From assembly GCF_002811875.1 (NCBI RefSeq), contig NZ_NPDZ01000003.1:248001-312000 (forward strand): a DNA stretch of 64,000 nucleotides, read 5' to 3'. The translations under genes and the position numbers were made by a program. The stretch's first letter is position 1; every line of letters begins with the position of its first letter. The DNA comes from Leptospira perolatii (lineage in GTDB: Bacteria > Spirochaetota > Leptospiria > Leptospirales > Leptospiraceae). The notes beneath the pieces were generated by a model that saw only the letters and a program-made list of their open reading frames with translations, made no database searches and was not told the DNA's origin. Below, one piece after another: positions 47,344-57,040 of this stretch.

Positions 47344-48375
47344 TTGGAACTCGACTCCTTGTACGAAGAGAGAAAAACGCCGGGTGGATTTCTCGTAAAA
47401 GTCAGGTTAGCGAAAATGACATACGTAGTCTTTTCGCCAAAGGGCCCTGAGGTTCCGAAGGGTTCAAAAAATCAATCGATTGTAGTGCCTGTACCAAAAG
47501 TTGCATTCTTGGGGGGAGAATTTGACCTGTCCCACTTTAGATTAGGCGAACTGAGTTTTGTGAATGTTCGTCAGGGCAAATTAGTAATTCCTTATCAGCA
47601 TAGCCATTCCGGAAACGAGGTTCGGACTGTTTTTTTGAGCAGCGGCAGCGAATGCGACATTCTTCCGGTCATTGTTCACCACCACCTCGGGATCGATGAT
47701 TTCTTGAAGTCTAAAGAAACCGGGGAAGAAGTCGCCTATTTGATTTTAGATGAAATGTTCCCTAGGCAAGACCTAGTCTCCTTGAAGATTCGTTTTCCTT
47801 CTCTGAATATGCTGATTATTAAGAGAAAGGTTGCGCAAAAAATTGAGCCCGATTCTGGCGTTCCGGTTTTGAAGGAAGAATTAGAAAAATCACTTAGGGA
47901 AGATTCGAGCGTAGTCGATTTCAACAAGGTCAGAGCTACAGACCTGATTGAAAAAGGGAATTTGAATATGCATTCAATGAATCCGGTTTTTCTTGCTCGG
48001 GTTCATCTCAGAAAAATGGAAATAGAAAAAGTCAAACAGCTGCTTTTTGACTTCCATTTGAAGCCCGAAGAAGTTGTTTTCATCCGTACTTTCTTAGATG
48101 TTATGATTCGGAACGAATTTAACAAAGAAGAGCTAAAATCCTGGACGAATAAATTAAGAATTCTTGATGAAGGGTTTCGTCTGGCAGGACTCATTCTGGA
48201 GATGAAAGAAAGTGAATTCGAGGCAGAGTTAGACAAAGGATTTTCTAAGGAAACTTCCAGCATGGTGTATGCTCTTTTGGAAAAAGAACAAGAGAGGGCG
48301 GGAGAAAAAGAGCAGGAAATCATCCTGTGGGAATGGAAACTAAGAGTGAAAAGGCTCTTTCGAAAAACCGCCTAA
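47344..48375 (+). CDS. Unknown conserved protein
   Basis: 343 residues, TTG start with AGGG eight bases before it and only 5 nt after the regulator stop, so co-translation is likely. Mostly soluble: N-terminal half beta-rich with a His-rich stretch (VIVHHHLG), C-terminal half helical with many Glu/Lys residues. I cannot assign a family. It lies in the operon headed by the NtrC-like regulator beside the partition genes. Confidence 0.6.
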   Translation: MELDSLYEERKTPGGFLVKVRLAKMTYVVFSPKGPEVPKGSKNQSIVVPVPKVAFLGGEFDLSHFRLGELSFVNVRQGKLVIPYQHSHSGNEVRTVFLSSGSECDILPVIVHHHLGIDDFLKSKETGEEVAYLILDEMFPRQDLVSLKIRFPSLNMLIIKRKVAQKIEPDSGVPVLKEELEKSLREDSSVVDFNKVRATDLIEKGNLNMHSMNPVFLARVHLRKMEIEKVKQLLFDFHLKPEEVVFIRTFLDVMIRNEFNKEELKSWTNKLRILDEGFRLAGLILEMKESEFEAELDKGFSKETSSMVYALLEKEQERAGEKEQEIILWEWKLRVKRLFRKTA

Positions 48376-48420
48376 ATCCTAGAAAAACTGCAAAAAAAGC
48401 TTCCTTTTTTGGGAAAAACA

Positions 48421-48441
48421 GCTAATTTACCCCTAATTAGC
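48421..48441. promoter_or_regulatory. Inverted repeat over the ribosome-binding position of the next gene
   Basis: GCTAATT - TACCCCT - AATTAGC, perfect seven-base arms, ending one base before the ATG at 48443. No ribosome-binding site can be seen outside it. In RNA it would form a hairpin right at the start codon, so it may control translation, or in DNA serve as an operator. Confidence 0.5.
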
Positions 48442-48442
48442 G

Positions 48443-49459
48443 ATGAAATCTCGTAGCGGACATAAGAATTTGGCACGATTGTTGCTTATCTGGGCCTGCC
48501 TCAGTGCCCCTGTCCTTGGTGCGAGTGAATTACTGGACCGAAGGTCCGAAGTTCAATTTCTTCCCTCCGTTGTTGCTGGGATCAAAGCAGGTAATAATTT
48601 TAATTCTGAATCTTTGGAAAAAATTCATCAACAAGAAGTGGAGTCGGTTCTCGCGAAAGAACAGATTTCCGCTTTAAATTCAGAAGCTAATTCTATCTAC
48701 TCGGAAAGTCTTGAGGACTTGCTGAGGGATTCGCGGCCACAAAAGGCTGAAAAAAAGTTCCTCAGTAAAGATACAAATTCCTTCTCTAAAGAAAAGGTGG
48801 AAGAAATTTCGAAGAAAATTGTTCTCCCGATTTTCCTTTCTGAAAGTAGGGAAGAGATTTGTTCTAGGTCTTCCGATTTTTCTGTAAGATTCTCTCAATC
48901 CGTTCTCTTCGTCTTTAATTTGTCTCAAGGTCCAAGCCGGATTTCGGTCGACCGACTTAGTGAGATCAATCCATCGACTTCGAGTCTTCTTTCTGCCGGT
49001 GTGGCGGGAGCTATTTTTGTAGGTCCTTCCAAAATTGGAACCCTAAATGACTCAGCTTCTCATAGTATCTCCCGGCATTTTCCGGAGAAAAGATTTGTAC
49101 TGGTTCCAACCTATCGAATCACCAAAAACAATCGGGAAATTACAACAGTTGCGCATTCGGTGGAAAGGGGTCCGTTCTCTGGGTTGTTGTCCGGCCCCTG
49201 GAGCCAAGGGGTGTCTGCCGCGGCTAGGGACTGGGGAACGGGGATTTGGGAAGGCATGCTTTCCAGGGACCGGTCTGCTCTCACGCTCAAAAAGGATGCG
49301 AACGCAGTTCTTTTCTATCTGAGTAGAGAGATTGCGAACAAAGTGGAAACTACAACTCTTCCTGAAGGCAATGCTGTGGCCATAACAGAGAGGTTCGCAG
49401 CGCTTATTCCTGGAGCCTTTTTAAATCTTAGAAATTCTTGTGATTTCTACCTCCTTTGA
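48443..49459 (+). CDS. Exported protein of unknown function
   Basis: 338 residues with a signal peptide (LARLLLIWACLSAPVLGA, cut near residue 27). The mature protein has a Ser/Glu-rich helical part, then a mixed domain (VLFVFNLSQGPSRIS, GVAGAIFVGPSKIG), an Arg/Trp-rich stretch (GIWEGMLSRDRS) and a hydrophobic end. It resembles no family I know. In the operon after the regulator; the 67-nt gap upstream holds an A/T-rich hairpin and the inverted repeat over its start. Confidence 0.6.
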   Translation: MKSRSGHKNLARLLLIWACLSAPVLGASELLDRRSEVQFLPSVVAGIKAGNNFNSESLEKIHQQEVESVLAKEQISALNSEANSIYSESLEDLLRDSRPQKAEKKFLSKDTNSFSKEKVEEISKKIVLPIFLSESREEICSRSSDFSVRFSQSVLFVFNLSQGPSRISVDRLSEINPSTSSLLSAGVAGAIFVGPSKIGTLNDSASHSISRHFPEKRFVLVPTYRITKNNREITTVAHSVERGPFSGLLSGPWSQGVSAAARDWGTGIWEGMLSRDRSALTLKKDANAVLFYLSREIANKVETTTLPEGNAVAITERFAALIPGAFLNLRNSCDFYLL

Positions 49460-49471
49460 AATCTTGAACAA

Positions 49472-49822
49472 ATGGCTGTAAAAGTGAAGCGTACGTCGTT
49501 TCAAAAATTGCTCAATGCAATGAAGAAACTGACCTTAGAGGTCAATGATTACGAAATCTGCCGTAGACTCGAAACTCTTATGGCGACGAGCAAGGAGGAT
49601 TTGAATCAGTCCGTTGTCCGCGCTCTGCTAGAAAATCCACAAGACTTTGATCCGAAATCAGTGCCCGAGCCATTCGCCCAGTACGTTAGGCATTTTCTGT
49701 ACATGGTAAAAAGAAATAAGAAACAAGGGCTAGATATTAATTTCGAATCTGGAGTCCTCGCTAAGGGCCACAAACCCGGATCTAGTCCTCGCAAAGTTGC
49801 CCTAAAAGCAAAAAAGGCTTAA
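49472..49822 (+). CDS. Small basic protein of unknown function
   Basis: 116 residues, 12 nt after the previous stop. N-terminal helical part (FQKLLNAMKKLTLEVNDYE), middle PEPFAQYVRHFLYMVKR, and a Lys-rich tail (GSSPRKVALKAKKA) that suggests nucleic-acid binding. Last gene of the operon started at 45947. No family recognised. Confidence 0.6.
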   Translation: MAVKVKRTSFQKLLNAMKKLTLEVNDYEICRRLETLMATSKEDLNQSVVRALLENPQDFDPKSVPEPFAQYVRHFLYMVKRNKKQGLDINFESGVLAKGHKPGSSPRKVALKAKKA

Positions 49823-49826
49823 AAGC

Positions 49827-49862
49827 ACATTTCCGCCCTGTGCGCCATACAGGAGGAAATGT
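49827..49862. repeat. Strong interrupted hairpin after the 116-residue gene
   Basis: Outer arms ACATTTCC (49827-49834) and GGAAATGT (49855-49862), inner arms CCTGT (49837-49841) and ACAGG (49849-49853), loop of seven bases. It starts four bases after the stop codon. There is no T run after it, so it is either a structured 3' end or a processing signal rather than a classic terminator. Confidence 0.7.
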
Positions 49863-50050
49863 CTGCCCAGAAAACGAATCCCTCCTGTTGCTAAGTATCC
49901 AACCATCGGCATTTAAGAAAGAGAGTCGGCACTACTAGCCGTAGAACCGGCTTCTCGCGACGCGATTGCGGCACTTATCGATTCGCCCAAAATTGAGCAG
50001 TAAGGGCGGGCCTAAGCGCCTTTCCCGATTTCTCCACAGCGCAAGAAAAG

Positions 50051-50170
50051 GGCAGATATGGCGTCTGCCGGGCCTTTCGGAGGGCCTAAATTCAGCATGT
50101 TTTCGCGGTTTTCGGATAAAAAGCAGGGGAGGTCCGGATGTCCCGTAGCCGGGAATAGGCGGAAATTCCG
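50051..50170. ncRNA. Candidate structured RNA: four adjacent hairpins in a G+C-rich island
   Basis: GGCAGA/TCTGCC (50051-50069), GGCCTT/AGGGCC with a TCGG loop (50071-50086, one G-T pair), TCCCG/CGGGA with loop TAGC (50141-50154), and CGGAA/TTCCG (50160-50170). The first two are separated by a single base. The region is G+C-richer than the coding DNA around it and has no open frame of note. The strand is undecided. Could be a small RNA or a DNA structure at a replication-control site. Confidence 0.3.
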
Positions 50171-50731
50171 GTACAAATAGAGGTAGAACCGGTTGACAGG
50201 CTATTTCAAGCAAGCCAGGTTCCGCCCAATTTTAATCACAATCAGAGAGAATTCGGGCGCGTTTAGGAAAAAAGAATGCATCTTATTCCGGGGTGGGCAG
50301 AAGCCTCCGCCCATATCCGGGCGAAAAGTGGAAGGGGAAAGAGAAGTGCCGAAAAAAGCTAAGCTTCCTCGCGATCTCGAATATCTGCGCAAACCTTCGA
50401 GCGGGTTCGGTAATGCAAAAACAAATGAAATACGGCCATCAAAAGGCAGGAAAAGTCCGGGGGAAAAGAAACTGCATGAGGAAAGAGCTCCATCTGGCCG
50501 AATCCAGGACGGTTAGGCAGCAGGAAGAAAAATTGATGGTTTCGATGATTTTGGTGCAAGAAAACGAACCGAAAAACAGATACAGGCCTTCTGGATGGTT
50601 TTAGGCTTGGGGTTTCTGCAAAAAAAGACCAAATTTCTGTCGTTATGTCATGTGTAGGCTTATTTCCTCCGCATGTAAGGCTGGCATCTTTCTGCTTGAT
50701 CGTATGGCCTTCTGCACGATGATAATCCGAA

Positions 50732-50947
50732 ATGGCAGAAGTAATCAAGCTGAGAGTTAAATGCCACGCCTGCTCAAATTTAATCGAAGGTTCGGCTAAG
50801 TATGGGAGCGGGCATTACGTGCCGGAAGGCGTAGACTTTGATTTTATAGCAATCGGGAAAGTAGATACACCTAAAGGCAGAAGAGTGAAGGCCGAGATCG
50901 TTGCGATTTGCCCGAATTGCGGAGTAAAATGCAAATGGACGATTTAA
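50732..50947 (+). CDS. Small zinc-ribbon protein
   Basis: 71 residues. Two Cys pairs, CHAC near residue 12 and CPNC near residue 61, are the ligand set of a zinc ribbon; between them is a short beta region. A third Cys lies in VKCKW. No other domain, no signal peptide. Small zinc ribbons often bind nucleic acid or act as adaptors. The gene is alone between two non-coding stretches. Confidence 0.65.
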   Translation: MAEVIKLRVKCHACSNLIEGSAKYGSGHYVPEGVDFDFIAIGKVDTPKGRRVKAEIVAICPNCGVKCKWTI

Positions 50948-51245
50948 AAGGGCCTTTGGAATGTATCACGAGTGATTAAAATTAATCAGTAATTCAAATT
51001 ATGCTTAAAATTATGCAGGACTACGAATTGAATTACTTGATAGGTTGATTAAAATTGGACATTTTTGAAATGAAATCGCAGTGATTTAAGCATTTGATTA
51101 GAAATAGGCTTAATTTATTCTAACATTTGAATATTTGGATTAAAAATAATCCGAAATTTAAGAATTTAGACTGAATTTACCCTACGAGAAAGAAAATTGA
51201 AGTCAAGTGTTCGGGACAAGTTAAAAATATCTTAGTGAACTCGGA
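50948..51245. other. A+T-rich stretch with two related palindromes
   Basis: About 298 bp, very A+T-rich, no gene. It holds TGATTA-AAAT-TAATCA (50973-50988) and GGATTA-AAAA-TAATCC (51137-51152), which share GATTA-N4-TAATC, and a half-site GATTAAAATT at 51047. Probably the control region of the acyltransferase gene at 51246. Confidence 0.55.
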
Positions 51246-52697
51246 ATGAATTTTACTACGCCCTTATATTTTCTGTTTTTCGTAACTTTATTCCTTTTTC
51301 GCTGGATTCTTCCTGCATTCTCTTTTTTTCCAAGGTGGATTCCATTCCCATTTTTGCTGATCGGAAGTTACTATTTTTATTTGTCTTGGGATCCCAGATT
51401 TGGGCTCTTAATTTTTGGAACTACGCTCCTGGATTATTCCGTAGGCAGGGGAATGGAAAAAGTCGGAGAAGGAAGGCTCCGGAAATTTCTGCTTTCGATA
51501 TCACTGGTCGGGAATCTTTGCGTATTAGGCTTTTTTAAATATTTTCATTTCTTTGTGGATTCTGGAATTGCCGTGTTTTCGGCATTTGGGTGGAGTATTT
51601 CTCCACCTCTGTTAAGGGTAATTCTTCCGGTGGGGATTTCCTTTTATACATTTCAGTCATTGAGTTATACTATTGATGTTTACCGCAGGCAGATCGAGGC
51701 AGAGAGAAGTTTTTGGAAGTATGCTCTCTTTCTATCCTTTTTTCCTCAGTTAGTTGCGGGACCTATCGTTGCTGCTAGGGAGTTCCTTCCTCAGTTAAAA
51801 AATTGGGTGCAATGGCGGGAGATGGATATTCGAAGCGGAATCGTCCTGATCCTAATCGGCACTTGGAAGAAGGCAGTTCTGGCGGATAATATTTCGATTC
51901 TTTCCGACACCCTGTATGATTATCCTCATTTGGTTTCTAGTCTATTTGCTTGGCTCGGATCCATCAGTTATGCTTTGCAAATTTATTTCGATTTTAGCGG
52001 CTATTCTGATATCGCGATCGGATCTGCAATCTTGCTTGGTTTTCGGTTGCCGGAAAATTTCCGTATGCCTTACCTCTCAGGTAGTTTTTCAGAGTTCTGG
52101 AGAAGGTGGCACATTTCGCTTTCTTCCTGGCTCCGTGATTATCTTTACATTCCCTTGGGCGGGAATCGACACGGAGAATCTAGGACCTACTTCAATCTGA
52201 TCGTGACAATGGTGCTCGGTGGACTGTGGCATGGTGCGAGTTGGAATTTTGTAGCCTGGGGTTCAGCTCATGGACTGCTTTTGGGAATAGAGAGGGCCTT
52301 TCGGAGCTTTGATTTTTTTTCGAGGGATATGTTCCGAATTTTCCGAAGGCTGTTTAAAGGTTTTTATCAGTTATTCGTTCTGACTAGTATCGTACTCATT
52401 TGGGTTTTCTTTCGTTCGCCTGATTGGGCCACTACCTGGGTGGTCTTTGGCAAACTGATTGGAACAAAACCGGAAGGCTTTGATCCGAACACTTTGCAGA
52501 TTAGAATCTTTTCGCTTTGCTTTTTACTTTTTATTTTTGCGACTTGGATTGGCCATAAAGAAGAAGCAAAAGGAAGCTTTAAGGCTTGGTACGAAAATCT
52601 TTCTGTCTGGAGTTTTAGTGTTTTAGCGAGCGCAGGTGGTATTCTGGCAGTACTATTGTCCGCAAAAACAAAACCGTTTCTCTACTTTGTTTTTTGA
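51246..52697 (+). CDS. MBOAT family O-acyltransferase (AlgI/DltB type)
   Basis: 483 residues with about eleven membrane helices. Family landmarks: SFYTFQSLSYTIDVYRRQ, SFFPQLVAGPI, FWRRWHISLSSWLRDYLYIPLGG (read as WRRWHISLS and LYIPLGG) and the catalytic His in GGLWHGASWNF. MBOAT proteins of this type move acyl groups across the membrane to envelope polysaccharides with a DUF1574/AlgJ-like partner, found here at 54272. Convergent with the next gene, with a 16-nt overlap of the ends. Confidence 0.93.
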   Translation: MNFTTPLYFLFFVTLFLFRWILPAFSFFPRWIPFPFLLIGSYYFYLSWDPRFGLLIFGTTLLDYSVGRGMEKVGEGRLRKFLLSISLVGNLCVLGFFKYFHFFVDSGIAVFSAFGWSISPPLLRVILPVGISFYTFQSLSYTIDVYRRQIEAERSFWKYALFLSFFPQLVAGPIVAAREFLPQLKNWVQWREMDIRSGIVLILIGTWKKAVLADNISILSDTLYDYPHLVSSLFAWLGSISYALQIYFDFSGYSDIAIGSAILLGFRLPENFRMPYLSGSFSEFWRRWHISLSSWLRDYLYIPLGGNRHGESRTYFNLIVTMVLGGLWHGASWNFVAWGSAHGLLLGIERAFRSFDFFSRDMFRIFRRLFKGFYQLFVLTSIVLIWVFFRSPDWATTWVVFGKLIGTKPEGFDPNTLQIRIFSLCFLLFIFATWIGHKEEAKGSFKAWYENLSVWSFSVLASAGGILAVLLSAKTKPFLYFVF

Positions 52698-54268
52698 AAA
52701 GGTCGGACTAGCAATTCTCTAATTTTTTGATTCGGTTCATAGATCCATAAAGACTTTTCCGAATTTTGGCATTTTACGATTTTCGTTGGATGTCCATAAA
52801 ACGAGACAATTCTGGATTCCCCGAGACCATCAGGTAGAACTGCAATAGGTCCTTCTGGAGGAAAAATGTACCATTCTTTATTCGAAATTGTGTGAGATCC
52901 TTGCAAAGTCGAATAGTCCACGTGGAGAGCGCGTATTTCCTCTTTTGAGTAGACTAAGATCCTTTTGGCTCTCCAAAAATCCGCTATGACAAAAACAAAA
53001 TGCTCATCCTTGACCAATTCATCCACGCACTCAGCTTCCCAGGGTTTGACATTTTCCTTGAATTGCCAGGATCCACTCGGAGTTGGACTCAAGAAGGAAT
53101 ATAAAAATAAAGCAGTTATAAATACGGAAATTACAGTATTCCGAAAAATCTTTTGGCTAAGCCTTTCTTTTGTCCTCGATGACATTAGGCTGATTCCTAG
53201 AGCAGGAGTGATCAAAAACGCAGGTGCAGAATATCTAAGGCTGTATTCATCTATATAAAGGCCGACCAGAGGCGGACAAATCACGAGTAAGATTTGAAAA
53301 AAGCCTGCAAATGCGAAACCAGTGCCTTCCGCCTTACTTCTTGAAAGAGCCCAAAAACCGGTGAAAAGAGAGAGCAAGATAAAAATTCCGGGCAACTGTC
53401 CTTCGCCAATCCAGCGTGATAGATCGCCCAACCATTTGGAAAAAGAGAGAACAGGTGAAATTCTTCCGGGAGCTTCGATGAACAAAAAAGAACGAAGCGC
53501 CATATAGGTCCCAAAGCTGATTGCTCCGGTTAGAAAAAACCGAATGGAGAACTGAGGAAATAATGTCCCGATCCTTCCATACCGCGCAATCCAGGCGAGT
53601 CCAGCTGGTAAGAAAAGTTCCAAAAAAAGGATTCGGTCGGAAATCGCGGTTAGCACTAACACTGGAAGGAACACATACCTGGGAAGTTTCTCGCGAAATA
53701 AATAAGGCCAGGCCCAAAGAGATATTAGGAAGGCGCTAGTGTGCATTGTAGGTAGAAGAATCAAATAGAGTGCGAAAAATTTTTCTCCCAAAAGTAACAC
53801 AAAAGTTCCGGTGAGCAAAGAGAGCGAATAGCTAAACTCGGGAGGGAGTTCGGGTTCTAAGGTTCTTAAAAATCTACCTAGAACCCAAACGAAGAGCAAA
53901 GATTGAAAAATCGCGAAACAGATCAACGCCCAGAAGTAGCTAGGCGTAAAAGTTCCAAAAAGATAAACCAGGATCAAATCTGGGAAAAAATAAGGAGAAG
54001 GAGTAAGAGACCACCCTCTAAATGAGCCGCCGTCTCGAAGTACATCCGTAAGCAATGCGGGAAGATACAGAACATCCGAATTCCAAAAAATTTCCAAAGG
54101 AAAGTGAAATAAAGCCCATCCCAGTGAAATCAAAAAAACAAAACTGGAAACCCAAATCCAGAGCACACAGGAATTTTGGAGGAAGCTCTTCAGGGGTAAA
54201 GTAGAAAAAGAAGAAACTATTTCTGGACAATCTCCTTTCCTGGATGATTCTGGAGGAAGGATAGTCAT
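52682..54268 (-). CDS. Multi-pass membrane protein of unknown function
   Basis: 528 residues with about ten to twelve hydrophobic helices and a C-terminal extracytoplasmic part. A short run of Asp/Tyr in the first loop ([17 protein letters not shown]) recalls membrane glycosyltransferases (GT-C fold), but I cannot confirm it. Its start codon lies three bases from that of the divergent gene at 54272, leaving no intergenic promoter. Located inside an MBOAT/SGNH cluster, so a role in glycan work is likely. Confidence 0.7.
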   Translation of the reverse strand: MTILPPESSRKGDCPEIVSSFSTLPLKSFLQNSCVLWIWVSSFVFLISLGWALFHFPLEIFWNSDVLYLPALLTDVLRDGGSFRGWSLTPSPYFFPDLILVYLFGTFTPSYFWALICFAIFQSLLFVWVLGRFLRTLEPELPPEFSYSLSLLTGTFVLLLGEKFFALYLILLPTMHTSAFLISLWAWPYLFREKLPRYVFLPVLVLTAISDRILFLELFLPAGLAWIARYGRIGTLFPQFSIRFFLTGAISFGTYMALRSFLFIEAPGRISPVLSFSKWLGDLSRWIGEGQLPGIFILLSLFTGFWALSRSKAEGTGFAFAGFFQILLVICPPLVGLYIDEYSLRYSAPAFLITPALGISLMSSRTKERLSQKIFRNTVISVFITALFLYSFLSPTPSGSWQFKENVKPWEAECVDELVKDEHFVFVIADFWRAKRILVYSKEEIRALHVDYSTLQGSHTISNKEWYIFPPEGPIAVLPDGLGESRIVSFYGHPTKIVKCQNSEKSLWIYEPNQKIRELLVRPFQKTK

Positions 54269-54271
54269 AGA

Positions 54272-55873
54272 ATGAGGTTTCAGAAATTCGTTTCACGGAC
54301 TGCGTACTTTCGAAATTCCAGTATGGCCCTTTTGCTTTTGAGCTTCGCCCTCCTATTTTCTGCAGACATTCTAATTTTCAGGGTAGCGATTTGGAAGGTT
54401 CCAAACGAATCACCATGGAGCTCGAATCATTTTTACAATTTTCTTTACGAGTATTTTACGATTTTGCAAAAACCAAAAGTTAGGCCCAGGGTTCTCTTGG
54501 TCGGCTCTAGTATTGCGCATTATTCATTGGACCGTGAGGACCTTCGAGAGGAGATTCTGAAAAAGTCGGGAAAAGAAGTTGATTTGGAATTTTTGTCTTA
54601 TGCGGGCATGACTCCTCTGGATGCTTTTTTGGTAAGAAAAGAGATTCTCAAACTAAAACCAGACCTAGTCCTTTTCCCGATAAACTTTATAGACTGGAGA
54701 TTGCATCGCGCATATGTGCTGCAACCAACCGGAAAAAATGAGACTATTCTGGATCGGGAACTTTTGCTGGACGCTTTGGACTATGTAGAAGCTCCACAGG
54801 CTCGTTATATATTTCCTTGGGAAACAGTTTTAGAATTTTGGAATGTCTTAGGAGCTGAAAAGACTGCAGAGTATATCGTAGCGAGCGCGTTTGGATTCTA
54901 TAGATATAAGGACATTTATTGGAAAAATTTGAGTTCCTTGTACGAGCACAGGTTTGGTCGTGATACAAGTTATCACGGTTATAATGGAGAGCAAATTCCG
55001 GAAAGGGTAACTTCTTTGGGTTGGACAGGAAAAGTCTTCTCGTTCTATCCGAAAAAGTACATGGGACAAAAGGGATTTTATATACAGGTAGTTCCAGAAA
55101 TTCTAAAGGACGGAATTCTCACGATTGAGCTGAAGAACTCTAAAGGAATTTCTCAAGTATTCGAGTTTCAATCACCAGGTTGGAAGAACATTATTTTGAA
55201 AGACGAATTTTATAGAAATTCTGTCCAGGAGGAAGCTGAGATTTCTGAGAAGGTAGAAAAGTGGCCTTTGGTTACTGCGACTCTTTCCAGCACCTGGGTC
55301 CCTTTCTATGCGAGTGAAGAGAACAAAGACTGGAACTATGACCTAATGGGTGTTAGATTACAACAGACTTTCGGTTCTGTTCCTCCTAGATCCGGTATGC
55401 AGTATACTAGGGAGGAAAGAAGTGAGGATCTTCGGTACATCAACATGGGAGACCGAGAATACGAATCGTATTTTCACTTTCGATTGCTCTCTGAACCAGA
55501 AAAAAGACCGGGCATCGGTTATTTGAGAGTCTTAGCAGATTCTAAAAAGCGAATTTCCAAAGAGAAATTCAAACCTGTGCTTCATTTCAAGTACATGGAC
55601 TTGTTTCTTAAATATCTTAGGTCGAATCAAATTCCCGTAATTTTAATAAACAATCCGGAGAATCCGGTGTCCCTTTCCTGGTATGTGAATTCGGAATGGT
55701 ACAGATCCCACCTGGATTATTTAGGTCAGATTTCCGGTAACGGAGTTTTATTTTTGGATTGGAAGGATGCGCTGCGGCCCCAGGATTTTAGCGACTACCA
55801 TCATTTCACTTTTCCCGGAATGCGGAAAATGAATGAGAAGTACGCTGGCGAAATTCTGAAATTTGTAGAATGA
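54272..55873 (+). CDS. DUF1574/SGNH-like protein, partner of the MBOAT acyltransferase
   Basis: 533 residues. N-terminal membrane helix ([18 protein letters not shown], about 19-36), then an SGNH-like fold: block [13 protein letters not shown] (about 75-86) and the terminal D..H in [11 protein letters not shown]. Resembles AlgJ/DltD-type proteins and the DUF1574 protein at 11320. An acyl transfer or esterase step on an envelope glycan is the expected role. GGAGGAAGG lies 11 nt before the ATG, inside the neighbouring divergent gene. Confidence 0.8.
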   Translation: MRFQKFVSRTAYFRNSSMALLLLSFALLFSADILIFRVAIWKVPNESPWSSNHFYNFLYEYFTILQKPKVRPRVLLVGSSIAHYSLDREDLREEILKKSGKEVDLEFLSYAGMTPLDAFLVRKEILKLKPDLVLFPINFIDWRLHRAYVLQPTGKNETILDRELLLDALDYVEAPQARYIFPWETVLEFWNVLGAEKTAEYIVASAFGFYRYKDIYWKNLSSLYEHRFGRDTSYHGYNGEQIPERVTSLGWTGKVFSFYPKKYMGQKGFYIQVVPEILKDGILTIELKNSKGISQVFEFQSPGWKNIILKDEFYRNSVQEEAEISEKVEKWPLVTATLSSTWVPFYASEENKDWNYDLMGVRLQQTFGSVPPRSGMQYTREERSEDLRYINMGDREYESYFHFRLLSEPEKRPGIGYLRVLADSKKRISKEKFKPVLHFKYMDLFLKYLRSNQIPVILINNPENPVSLSWYVNSEWYRSHLDYLGQISGNGVLFLDWKDALRPQDFSDYHHFTFPGMRKMNEKYAGEILKFVE

Positions 55874-55978
55874 CACCTTCTACAGTAGGAAAAAGATAGA
55901 AAAAAAACGAAAATCGCGGGATCTTTGGCTCTTTTACAGGCCTAACAAAAAGAGTACCGCGGAAAAGACGAAAGATAT

Positions 55979-57025
55979 ATGAGCAAAGTAAATGTAGCGG
56001 TATTAGGAGCAACCGGTTCCGTCGGTCAAAGGTTCATTCAAATTTTAGAAAATCATCCCTATTTTCAAGTCACTCATCTTTGTGCCTCTGAAAACAGCGC
56101 AGGTAAAACATACGGGGAAGTTATGAAATCCCGTTGGAAAGTATCTGCAGATATTCCTAAATACGCTCGCGACATAACAATTACTACTCCGACACCTAAG
56201 AATACACCGGGTGTTCGCTTAGCATTTTCGGGCTTGGACGCTAGTATCGCAGGAGAAGTCGAGACTGCCTATGCACAGGCAGGGGTTCACATTATTTCGA
56301 ATTCCAAAAATCATAGAATGGATCCGGTAGTTCCGCTTCTTTCTGCTGAGGTGAATTCTGAGCATTTGTCTGTTCTGAACTCTCAAAGTACTCCGGGAAA
56401 AATTGTAACCAATTCCAATTGCACAATCATGGGCGTTACACTTTCATTTAAGCCATTGCATGAAAAATTCGGAATCGAATCTGCTATGCTTTTTTCCATG
56501 CAAGCGGTTTCTGGGGCTGGTTATCCCGGTGTTCCTAGTATGGATATTCTCGGAAATATAGTCCCATTCATAGGTGGAGAAGAGGAAAAGGCAGAGGAAG
56601 AACCTCTGAAATGCCTCGGAAAAGTTGAAAACGGAAAGATTGTGCACGCAGAGATTAAGATTTCAGCTCATTGCAATCGTGTTCCAGTTTTTGACGGACA
56701 TACAGTTTGTGTTTCCGTCAAACTCAAAAAGAAAGCTAGTCGAGAAGATATTCTGCAAGCCTGGGCTTCCTTTAAAGGGGAGCCTCAAGACCTTGGCTTG
56801 CCTTTAGCGCCAAATCCGCCGATTATTTATCGGGAAGAACAGGATCGTCCCCAGCCAAGATTGGATCTAGATACTGGAAAAGGGATGAGTACTGTGATCG
56901 GACGCTTAAGACCGGATTCTCTTTTGGATTGGAAATATGTAGTTTTAAGCCATAATACTGTAAGAGGTGCCGCAGGTGCTGCGGTGCTGAATGCGGAATT
57001 AATGTATAAGAAAAATCTACTATAA
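55979..57025 (+). CDS. asd: Aspartate-semialdehyde dehydrogenase (archaeal/fungal type)
   Basis: 348 residues. NADPH motif [10 protein letters not shown] (about 9-18), active-site Cys in NSNCTIMG (about 146-153), [11 protein letters not shown], and [10 protein letters not shown] near the end. Converts aspartyl phosphate to the semialdehyde for lysine/diaminopimelate, methionine and threonine synthesis. The sequence follows the archaeal/fungal branch of the family. On chromosome II in known leptospires. Followed after 15 nt by an unknown gene. Confidence 0.95.
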   Translation: MSKVNVAVLGATGSVGQRFIQILENHPYFQVTHLCASENSAGKTYGEVMKSRWKVSADIPKYARDITITTPTPKNTPGVRLAFSGLDASIAGEVETAYAQAGVHIISNSKNHRMDPVVPLLSAEVNSEHLSVLNSQSTPGKIVTNSNCTIMGVTLSFKPLHEKFGIESAMLFSMQAVSGAGYPGVPSMDILGNIVPFIGGEEEKAEEEPLKCLGKVENGKIVHAEIKISAHCNRVPVFDGHTVCVSVKLKKKASREDILQAWASFKGEPQDLGLPLAPNPPIIYREEQDRPQPRLDLDTGKGMSTVIGRLRPDSLLDWKYVVLSHNTVRGAAGAAVLNAELMYKKNLL

Positions 57026-57040
57026 GATAGAGGATGCTTC

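Larger units (their letters stand above)
49823..50731. other. 909-bp non-coding stretch rich in hairpins
   Basis: No believable gene: the frames here (for example 50193-50516 plus, 50359-50748 minus) lack ribosome-binding sites and have odd composition. It begins with a strong two-part hairpin (49827-49862) and continues with a clearly G+C-richer part (about 49930-50210) that holds four hairpins in a row (50051-50170). A 10-bp direct repeat GTAGAACCGG occurs at 49941 and 50183. The right part (50200-50730) is purine-rich and shows nothing definite except TGGGC/GCCCA near 50295-50313. Confidence 0.55.

Noticed and set aside
50132..50145. CGGATGTCC, sharing nine bases with the TGTCGGATGTCCGACA sites
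   Set aside because: The flanks do not continue the palindrome; probably chance.
50440..50480. A stretch with GGAAAAGTCCGGGGG that recalls RNase P RNA
   Set aside because: Other parts of RNase P RNA (paired P4 strand and conserved 3' elements) were not found nearby, so no call is made.
50193..50748. Open frames on both strands (107 and 129 residues) in the long non-coding stretch
   Set aside because: No ribosome-binding site, unusual residue make-up, and overlap with each other. Likely chance frames.
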